Part shown: piece by piece, positions 1-4,925 of the stretch
Layout: every line of letters starts with the position of its first letter
How positions within the stretch are numbered: the stretch's first letter is position 1
DNA from: Clostridiales bacterium
Lineage (GTDB): Bacteria; Bacillota; Clostridia; Oscillospirales; Acutalibacteraceae
DNA: 9,556 nt
Direction of reading: 5' to 3'
NCBI GenBank assembly: GCA_022791355.1
Contig: JAAVYX010000104.1
Location: 1-9,556, forward strand
Translations under genes and position numbers: made by a program
Notes under the pieces: model-generated
The model's database searches: none
The model's input: only the letters and a program-made list of their open reading frames with translations
Told to the model about the DNA's origin: nothing

Positions 1-1
1 G

Positions 2-319
2 GTGGCCCCCCTGGCCTACATGCGGGGCCGTACCCTGGACGACAGCTTTATTATTTTAGACGAGGCCCAAAACACCACCCCCGAGCAGATGAAAATGTTT
101 TTAACCCGTCTGGGCTTTAATTCCAAGATGGTGGTCAACGGCGACGTCACCCAGGTCGACCTGCCCGACGGCCGGCATTCCGGCCTCAAGGACTGTATGC
201 GTATCCTGAAAAATATAAAACAGATCGGCCTGATCCGTTTGAACGAGAAGGACGTGGTGCGGCACCGTCTGGTGCAGGAGATCATCAAGGCCTACGAGCG
301 GGCCGGGGAGCATAACTAG
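2..319 (+). CDS. phoH: PhoH-family ATPase, C-terminal part (5' end outside window)
   Basis: Only the last 105 codons are present: the reading frame is open to the left edge, so base 2 is not a start. The Walker B region FIILDEAQN (fragment residues 17-25) is followed by EQMKMFLTRLGF, the conserved NGDVTQVDLP segment (46-55) and DVVRHRLVQEI near the C-terminus. This matches the C-terminal third of the roughly 320-residue PhoH/PhoL (YlaK/YqfH-type) proteins; the Walker A loop must lie upstream. PhoH proteins are cytoplasmic P-loop ATPases related to superfamily 1 helicases and are tied to RNA metabolism through their frequent linkage with YbeY. That linkage is kept here, ybeY being the next gene. 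In Bacillus, yqfF (7TM-HD phosphodiesterase) often lies between the two; here there is only a non-coding spacer. The family call is secure; the exact biochemical role of PhoH is poorly defined. Confidence 0.95.
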   Translation: MAPLAYMRGRTLDDSFIILDEAQNTTPEQMKMFLTRLGFNSKMVVNGDVTQVDLPDGRHSGLKDCMRILKNIKQIGLIRLNEKDVVRHRLVQEIIKAYERAGEHN

Positions 320-330
320 GCCCTGCCCAC

Positions 331-451
331 AAAAAGGCGAAATGCCCAAACGGCGGGTCTTTTGCCGCCGTACGGCGGCATATTTTCCTGCCATGCGACA
401 GTATGCCTTGCCGGGCGAAAAAGTTTCGCCCGTGGGCATTTCGCCGTTTTT
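331..451 (+). terminator. Large nested inverted repeat after phoH, probable bidirectional terminator
   Basis: The 13-bp arm GGCGAAATGCCCA (336-348) is perfectly complementary to TGGGCATTTCGCC (433-445). An A5 run (331-335) precedes the left arm and a T5 run (447-451) follows the right arm, so the outer stem could terminate transcription on either strand. About 84 nt lie inside the stem. They contain an 18-bp perfect palindrome (363-380), a GGCATA/TATGCC pair (377-382 and 402-407) and a strong local hairpin GGGCGAAA-AAG-TTTCGCCC (413-431). GGCGAAA occurs twice on the left sides and TTTCGCC twice on the right sides, so the arms can swap partners. It starts 12 nt after the phoH stop. The structure is seen directly; the terminator role is inferred. 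Confidence 0.55.
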
Positions 452-787
452 CAAACAGGGACGAGCGCGGGTCCGCGCAGGGGCTAAGGCCGTTTTACCG
501 GACTCGTAACGGCCGCGCGCCCAGTATGCCCGTATTTCTCTCTATATACGGCTGTATTTTCCCCCAAAAAATCGCTTGTCTGAGCGCCCTTTAAAAACTC
601 GGCGGTGAAAAATATCCGCCGGTCGTTCTCCCCTCGTTTGTTATTCATACGCGGCAGCGCGATGGAATAAAATCCGGTTGGCACGGCTGGTTTTATACGG
701 CGGCGGGCTCTGCGCCCAGGGCGGGAACGGTCTGCCGGCCGCCGTATGAGACGCGTCCGCGGCGGACAGGTCAAGAGAGCGGGGACT

Positions 788-839
788 TTCCGTTTGCGGG
801 AAAGAAAAAGCCGTCGGCGCGGCTTCCCGCGAAACGGAA
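788..839 (+). promoter_or_regulatory. Long imperfect hairpin in the ybeY leader
   Basis: TTCCGTTT (788-795) pairs with AAACGGAA (832-839) and GCGGG (796-800) with CCCGC (826-830), with a single bulged G at 831. After an unpaired AAAGAAA strand, AAGCCG (808-813) pairs with CGGCTT (820-825). The total is about 19 bp of stem ending only some 12 nt before the AAAGG Shine-Dalgarno of ybeY. It is seen in the sequence; a role in translation control or mRNA stability is inference. Confidence 0.4.
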
Positions 840-871
840 GGCTCCCGGCCGGAAGAAAGGACGAAAAGAAA

Positions 872-1372
872 ATGGAAAAAGTAAAGGTTATCATCACAAA
901 CAAGCAGAAAGCGGTCAAGATCCCGGCGGGCATCCGTATGCTCATCCGCCGGGCCTGCAACGCCGTTCTGACCTTTGAAAATTTCGAGGGTCCGGCCGAG
1001 GTCAACGTCAATTTTGTGGACGAGGACGAGATCCGCAAGCTCAACAACGAGTTTCGCGGCATTGACGCATACACCGACGTGCTCTCCTTTCCGCTGGGTG
1101 AGAACGGAAAATACGACCTGAATCCCGAGACCGGCGCCCAGATGCTGGGCGATGTGGTCATCTCGGTCCCCCAGGCCGTCCGGCAGGCGCAGGAGTACGA
1201 TCACTCCTTCCAGCGGGAAATGGCCTTTCTCACCGTCCATTCCATGCTCCACCTGTTGGGCTACGATCATGTGGACGGCGGCATTGAGGCCGTTAAAATG
1301 CGGGAAAAGGAGGAGCACGTCTTAAGCCAATTGGGCGTGCCCCGCAACGCCAGCTATTATATGGAGGAATAG
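872..1372 (+). CDS. ybeY: Endoribonuclease YbeY, rRNA maturation factor
   Basis: This encodes 166 residues, close to the usual 150-170. The metal-binding signature HSMLHLLGYDH (residues 123-133) supplies the three zinc-ligand histidines H123, H127 and H133. Upstream are the family-typical YTDVLSFP (67-74) and GDVVIS (93-98). YbeY is a cytoplasmic single-strand endoribonuclease acting in 16S rRNA 3' end processing and ribosome quality control, and it works with Era, encoded further along this cluster. The ATG at 872 was chosen because AAAGG (856-860) lies at suitable spacing and the protein begins MEKVKV, as expected for the family. An in-frame ATG at 746 would add 42 basic, Arg-rich residues encoded by the leader hairpins, which is unlikely to be protein. 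Confidence 0.96.
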   Translation: MEKVKVIITNKQKAVKIPAGIRMLIRRACNAVLTFENFEGPAEVNVNFVDEDEIRKLNNEFRGIDAYTDVLSFPLGENGKYDLNPETGAQMLGDVVISVPQAVRQAQEYDHSFQREMAFLTVHSMLHLLGYDHVDGGIEAVKMREKEEHVLSQLGVPRNASYYMEE

Positions 1373-1712
1373 AAGGCGGCGGAAAAGGCCAAAGCGTCAT
1401 CCGCATTGCCCGTAAAAAGGCGATTTCCGCACCCGGACGGACAGGTATCCGGCGCTTTCCGGTTTTAACTCTCTCCAGAGTCTGGCTAAATTCGTTAACA
1501 TTCCCGCGTCAGACCGCAAGAAGCGGGGGAGGTTCCGTCTAAAACGCCCGGCTTACATACTTGGGGCGTATAGCGCCGCCGGTCTTATCAAATATCCGGC
1601 GGGCCTTCTGCTTTTGGGGCCGGACCGGGAGCCCGTCGTAAGAAATGGAAGCCCCGCCCCATCGGTTTACTGGACGGCGGCCCGCGTCTTTTTTCGAAAG
1701 GAAAGAAACTGC
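1373..1712 (+). other. 340-bp spacer between ybeY and dgkA
   Basis: There is no recognisable gene. The spacer holds modest inverted repeats: GCGGAAA (1379-1385) with TTTCCGC (1424-1430), CCGGA (1433-1437) with TCCGG (1448-1452), and CCGCCGG (1576-1582) with CCGGCGG (1596-1602). A GC-rich stretch followed by T6 (about 1673-1694) sits just before the dgkA ribosome-binding site, but its stem is weak (about 4 bp), so I do not call it a terminator. No convincing promoter was found. Confidence 0.5.
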
Positions 1713-2207
1713 ATGAAAGGGTTTGCGCAGGCCTTTGTATGGGCCCTTCGGGGCGTGGCGGACAGCGTCCGCCGGGGCCGCAACATCCGTATCGAGATGG
1801 TCGCGGCGGTCTACGCTCTGCTGCTGTCCGCCGCCGCGCTGACCGGCCCCGGCCAATGGGCGGCGGTGCTCGTCGTCATCGGCATGGTGCTGGGGGCGGA
1901 GATATGCAATACAGCCATCGAGGCCCTCTGCGACAAGGTGTGCAAGGCTCGCTGCGAGGAAATCCGCTTTGTCAAGGACGCGGCGGCGGGAGCCGTCCTG
2001 ATCTGCGCCCTGACCGCGGCGGCCGTGGGCGGCCTCCTGTTTTTCGGCTTCGGCGGGCTGGACCGCCTGCTGGCCTATTGCAGGAAGCACATATGGTACC
2101 CCATTCTGCTGGCGGTTCTGGCGCCGCCGGCCTTGTGGTTTGTCTGCCGCAAGCCCCGCCGCCGTCCGTCTCCAGAGGAATCGTACGCCGGGCGGCGGCC
2201 AAAATAA
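1713..2207 (+). CDS. dgkA: Diacylglycerol/undecaprenol kinase family membrane protein
   Basis: This encodes 164 residues. The prokaryotic DAGK signature GAEICNTAIEALCD (61-74) contains the family's catalytic Glu/Asn/Glu pattern and is followed by RFVKDAAAGAVLI (85-97). Hydrophobic segments lie at about 28-43, 49-66 and 90-112, matching the three-helix fold. In Gram-positive bacteria these enzymes mainly phosphorylate undecaprenol, recycling the lipid carrier for cell-wall synthesis, so undecaprenol kinase is the likelier activity (inference). A fourth hydrophobic stretch (about 127-145) and a basic tail (RKPRRRPSP) extend beyond the usual length of about 120-140. The ATG at 1713 follows AAAGGA (1697-1702), a slightly long 10-nt spacing. 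An in-frame upstream ATG at 1614 would add 33 residues with no ribosome-binding site and is rejected. The position between ybeY and era is typical. Confidence 0.93.
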   Translation: MKGFAQAFVWALRGVADSVRRGRNIRIEMVAAVYALLLSAAALTGPGQWAAVLVVIGMVLGAEICNTAIEALCDKVCKARCEEIRFVKDAAAGAVLICALTAAAVGGLLFFGFGGLDRLLAYCRKHIWYPILLAVLAPPALWFVCRKPRRRPSPEESYAGRRPK

Positions 2208-2292
2208 GAGCTGTCAGGAAACCGCCGTGTCCCGGAATTTGGCGGGCCCAGCCAGCCGCTCTGCCGGACGGTCCGCAGGACCGGGCCCGGTT

Positions 2293-2331
2293 AGGCCGCC
2301 TATGGCCGTCAGCCCAGGCAAGGCGGCTTTT
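2293..2331 (+). terminator. Possible intrinsic terminator after dgkA
   Basis: AGGCCGCC (2293-2300) pairs with GGCGGCTT (2322-2329), giving 8 bp with one G-T wobble and a 21-nt loop. It ends in only four T residues (2328-2331). The T tract is short and partly inside the stem, so termination would be weak at best. Confidence 0.35.
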
Positions 2332-2350
2332 GCGGGTTTGTTCCGCGAAC

Positions 2351-2371
2351 CCGTATGGTTCAGGCATACGG
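2351..2371 (+). repeat. 7-bp hairpin pair in the dgkA-era spacer
   Basis: CCGTATG (2351-2357) pairs perfectly with CATACGG (2365-2371). A neighbouring stem CGGGTT/AACCCG (2333-2338 and 2348-2353) shares bases 2351-2353, so the two stems compete. Just before the era ribosome-binding site, GGCGGC (2419-2424) can pair with GCCGCC (2435-2440). The rest of the 253-bp spacer shows no gene; the cdd gene found here in Bacillus is absent. Confidence 0.4.
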
Positions 2372-2460
2372 CAGGGCCTTTTATATAGTGCAACAGGCCG
2401 GCCCCGGCCCGCGGCGGGGCGGCGGAAAACTTTTGCCGCCGGGAGATAAGGAAACAGAAT

Positions 2461-3423
2461 ATGTCGAAAGCTACCGATCAAAATAAAACCGCCGGCACGG
2501 GCCGAGAGGAACGTTCGGCCTTTATCGCGCTGGTGGGCCGGCCCAACGTGGGCAAGTCCTCCCTGTTAAACCGGATGCTGGGCCAGAAGGTGGCCATCGT
2601 GTCGGACAAGCCTCAAACCACCCGTACCCGCATCATGGGCGTGCTGACCAGGGAAACCGATCAGCTTGTGTTTATCGATACCCCCGGCTTTCATAAGCCC
2701 CGCAACCGTCTGGGCGAAAACATGGTCCGGGCGGTGGGCGAGGGACTGTCGGATGTGGAGGCCTGCGTACTGGTGGTGGAGGCGGCCCCCAAGTTCAAGT
2801 TTAATCCCGAGCAGCTGCCTCCCGCCGAGGCCGAGCTGCTGGAGACCATCAAACGGCGGAAGCTGACGGCGATTCTCGCCATCAATAAAATCGATCTTTT
2901 GGCCGGCAAGGAAGCCCTGCTTCCCATGATCCAGGCATATACCAGCCGATACGACTTTGCTGCGGCGGTACCCCTGTCGGCCGCAACCGGGGACGGGGTG
3001 GCGGCCTTGGAGCAGGAGCTGCTGGCCTTTACCCAGCCCGGCCCCCACTTTTTTGCCGACGGGGATCTGACCGACCAGCCCGACCGGGTTATGGTGACCG
3101 AGATCATCCGGGAGAAGCTTCTGCGCTCCCTGGACAAGGAGGTGCCTCACGGTATCGCGGTGGGCCTGGAACGGTTTTACGAGCGGGACAACGCCGCCGG
3201 AGAACCTATCCTGGAAATCGAGGCGGTGATCTACTGCGAGCGGGAGAGCCATAAGGGAATCATTATCGGCAAGAAGGGAAGCATGCTCAAGCGTATCGGC
3301 ATGATGGCCCGGCAGGATATCGAGGCCTTTTTCGGCTGCAAGGTCAATTTGCAGCTTTGGGTCAAGGTGAAGGAGGACTGGCGTAACCGGCCCGGCCTGA
3401 TCCACGGCTTCGGACTGGACTAA
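2461..3423 (+). CDS. era: GTPase Era, 30S ribosomal subunit assembly
   Basis: This encodes 320 residues; typical Era is about 300. GTPase motifs appear in order: G1 GRPNVGKS (26-33), G2 region PQTTRTR (51-57), G3 DTPG (73-76), G4 NKID (142-145) and G5 SA (173-174). The C-terminal KH domain carries GIIIGKKGSMLKRIG (266-280), which in characterised Era binds the 3' end of 16S rRNA. Era is a cytosolic, membrane-associated checkpoint GTPase in small-subunit maturation and a functional partner of YbeY. The ATG at 2461 follows AAGGA (2448-2452) at 8-nt spacing. The first 18 residues form a short polar extension before the G domain, which probably explains the extra length. All catalytic motifs are intact. 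Confidence 0.98.
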   Translation: MSKATDQNKTAGTGREERSAFIALVGRPNVGKSSLLNRMLGQKVAIVSDKPQTTRTRIMGVLTRETDQLVFIDTPGFHKPRNRLGENMVRAVGEGLSDVEACVLVVEAAPKFKFNPEQLPPAEAELLETIKRRKLTAILAINKIDLLAGKEALLPMIQAYTSRYDFAAAVPLSAATGDGVAALEQELLAFTQPGPHFFADGDLTDQPDRVMVTEIIREKLLRSLDKEVPHGIAVGLERFYERDNAAGEPILEIEAVIYCERESHKGIIIGKKGSMLKRIGMMARQDIEAFFGCKVNLQLWVKVKEDWRNRPGLIHGFGLD

Positions 3424-3808
3424 TCGCCCTTGCTATATCGCAAAGCAAGGCGCAAATCCTGTAATATGCGGGATTTGGGCCGTTGGGCTTTCTATTGTAC
3501 AAAGCGCGCCCCTGCCGTTTATACGGCGCGGGCCGGCCCGTCCTGCGGGCCTTTGGCGGCAGAGATCGCGGCCCTTTGCCGTCTGTCGCCGCTCTTTACC
3601 GCTGAGGCCGCCGGGAGCGTTTGACCCTTTGTAGTCCGGCTTGTCCATCGTAAGGAAAAAATTCCCTGCCAGCTCCCGGCTGCGTCCATGTGCAGGCGCT
3701 GCGGGACAAAAGGCCGCGGCGCTTTTTGCCGGAAGGATTTGGCGGGGATAGTTCCGCCGGGACGAGGATAAAATGGTAATACACATTTTGCTTCGGGAGG
3801 CGGTCAAG
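3424..3808 (+). other. 385-bp spacer between era and yqzL with serial hairpins
   Basis: No gene is recognised in this stretch. It opens with CCTTGCT/AGCAAGG (3428-3434 and 3444-3450) directly after the era stop, then CAAATCC/GGATTTG (3453-3459 and 3471-3477), then GCCGT/ACGGC and GGCCCG/CGGGCC pairs near 3517-3551. None is followed by a T tract. A GGCGG/CCGCC pair at 3741-3758 precedes yqzL. No well-spaced promoter was found. Confidence 0.5.
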
Positions 3809-3973
3809 ATGGAGAAGGAATCCGGGCAGACCGGGCGGCAGACCCAGGAGGCGGCCTGGGCGGCCTTTCTGCGCACCGGCTCGGTGGAAAATTATTTGGC
3901 CTACCGCGGCTATCGCGCCGGGGCGGGACGGAGGAAAAGCTATGCGTCTGTCGACCGACGGACTGATCGTTAG
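3809..3973 (+). CDS. yqzL: YqzL-like small protein
   Basis: This encodes 54 residues. The core WAAFLRTGSVENYLAYR (residues 17-33) matches the W-x2-F-x2-TG-x2-x-YL pattern of YqzL, a roughly 45-55-residue Firmicutes protein of unknown function whose gene characteristically lies between era and recO, as here. The ATG at 3809 follows GGGAGG (3795-3800) at 8-nt spacing; an in-frame ATG at 3773 lacks such a site. The last 11 codons overlap the start of recO in another frame. The overlap region is therefore Arg/Asp-rich (about residues 41-54) and probably not conserved. The overlap suggests translational coupling to recO. The function is unknown. Confidence 0.82.
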   Translation: MEKESGQTGRQTQEAAWAAFLRTGSVENYLAYRGYRAGAGRRKSYASVDRRTDR

Positions 3974-4688
3974 AGAACAAAACGTGGGAGAAAACGACCG
4001 GCTGGTGGTGGCGCTGACCCGGCACAGGGGCCTGATTACGGCCTTTGCGCAGGGGGCGCGGCGGCTGAAAAACCGCAACGCCTCCTCCACCGGTCTGCTC
4101 TGCTACTCCAATCTCACTTTTTTTCGGGGCAAGGATACATATAAGGTGGACGAGGCCTCGGCCATTGAGGTTTTCTTTTCCCTGCGGGGGGATATCGTAA
4201 GACTCTCCCTTGCCCAGTATTTTTGCGAGCTCTGCCTCTGCCTGGCCCCCGAGGGGACCGAGGCCGAGGACTTTTTGCGTCTGGTCCTCAACAGCCTTCA
4301 CTTTTTGGCTTCCGGCGGCCGGCCGGAGCTGCTGGTAAAGTCGGTGATGGAGCTGCGGCTGCTGTCCCTTTCCGGCTATATGCCCGACCTGCTGGCCTGT
4401 TCGGGCTGCGGGGCCTTCGAGGGGGAGGAAATGTATCTGGACCCGGCGGGCGGGAGCCTGTTTTGCGGAAGATGTAAAGCTATGGCCGCCGGACGGGGGC
4501 TGCTGCCCCTATCCAAAGGCGCGCTGGCCGGCCTGCGCCATATCTGTTATGCCGATTTTGGTAAGCTATTTGCCTTTTCCCTGCCCGAGGACGGGCTGCG
4601 GGAGCTGGGCCGTATCACCGAACGGTATCTCTTGACCCAGACCGACCGGCGGTTCAAAACCCTGGATTTTTACCACAGCCTGTTTTGA
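3942..4688 (+). CDS. recO: DNA repair protein RecO
   Basis: This encodes 248 residues, the usual RecO length. The N-terminal OB-fold region (about 1-80) contains GLIVRE, GENDRLV and the basic GARRLKNRNASS segment (38-49). The C-terminal part has a zinc-finger quartet: C153-x2-C156 (ACSGCG) and C175-x2-C178 (FCGRCK). RecO binds single-stranded DNA and, with RecR and sometimes RecF, loads RecA on SSB-coated gaps in recombinational repair. The ATG at 3942 has GGAGGA (3930-3935) at 6-nt spacing and lies inside yqzL, 32 nt before its stop. The three genes era, yqzL and recO keep the Firmicutes order. Confidence 0.95.
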   Translation: MRLSTDGLIVREQNVGENDRLVVALTRHRGLITAFAQGARRLKNRNASSTGLLCYSNLTFFRGKDTYKVDEASAIEVFFSLRGDIVRLSLAQYFCELCLCLAPEGTEAEDFLRLVLNSLHFLASGGRPELLVKSVMELRLLSLSGYMPDLLACSGCGAFEGEEMYLDPAGGSLFCGRCKAMAAGRGLLPLSKGALAGLRHICYADFGKLFAFSLPEDGLRELGRITERYLLTQTDRRFKTLDFYHSLF

Positions 4689-4703
4689 ACGGGCTGCCGG
4701 ATT

Positions 4704-4796
4704 CGTTGGATTGCCACTGATCTGTTGGGATCATCCGCTGGATAACCCGTTGGGATTACTTGTTGAACGCCCTGTTAGATGATCCGCCGTTCCCTC
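4704..4796 (+). repeat. Degenerate short tandem-like repeats of GTTGGAT type
   Basis: GTTGGA, GTTGGGA, GCTGGA, GTTGGGA, GTTGAA, GTTAGA and GTTCCC start at roughly 4705, 4723, 4737, 4749, 4762, 4774 and 4789, i.e. every 12-18 nt. Several units are followed by ATCC or AACCC. The unit is visible but very degenerate. It lies just after the recO stop and could be decayed repeats or chance in skewed sequence. Confidence 0.3.
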
Positions 4797-4834
4797 TGCC
4801 GGGGGAGGCCGCCCGGCCGTTGGGCCTACAGACT

Positions 4835-4907
4835 CGCCCGCCTCGGCGGGCGGGAAAGGGCGGGTCGACCGCTTGTTAAAAAACTGCGGCGGCAAGACGG
4901 CCGCCGC
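4835..4907 (+). promoter_or_regulatory. Two GC hairpins in the mutS2 leader
   Basis: CGCCCGCC (4835-4842) pairs perfectly with GGCGGGCG (4845-4852). GCGGCGGC (4886-4893) pairs perfectly with GCCGCCGC (4900-4907) around a six-base loop. The second stem ends 7 nt before the GGAG Shine-Dalgarno (4915-4918) of mutS2. There is no T tract, so neither is a terminator on this strand. A leader role is inference. Confidence 0.4.
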
Positions 4908-4925
4908 CTGTAATGGAGAAAAGAA

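Larger units (their letters stand above)
320..871 (+). other. 552-bp hairpin-rich spacer between phoH and ybeY
   Basis: I see no credible gene here. Open frames crossing it have no ribosome-binding site and no recognisable product. After the nested terminator-like element there are further GC-rich inverted repeats: 465-470 with 473-478, 600-605 with 616-621, and a 10-bp perfect pair (ATACGGCGGC at 695-704 with 738-747) enclosing GGGC/GCCC. A GTCCGC/GCGGAC palindrome (755-767) follows, then a long stem just before ybeY. I found no well-spaced sigma-A promoter, although ybeY presumably needs one if the upstream element terminates. Confidence 0.6.

Noticed and set aside
746..871. 42-codon upstream extension of ybeY
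   Set aside because: The in-frame ATG at 746 lacks a ribosome-binding site, the added residues are Arg-rich hairpin sequence, and the ATG at 872 gives the normal YbeY length and N-terminus.
484..1318. Long - strand open frames across the phoH-ybeY spacer and ybeY
   Set aside because: They are antisense to a clear ybeY gene, have low-complexity products and no ribosome-binding sites; typical of GC-rich DNA.
1410..1440. Second copy of the phoH terminator-like element after ybeY (shared AAAAAGGCGA)
   Set aside because: Only ten bases match and the complementary 13-bp arm is absent.
1673..1694. Terminator before dgkA (GC-rich stretch then T6)
   Set aside because: Only about four pairs can form next to the T tract, and it would cut off dgkA from its ribosome-binding site region.
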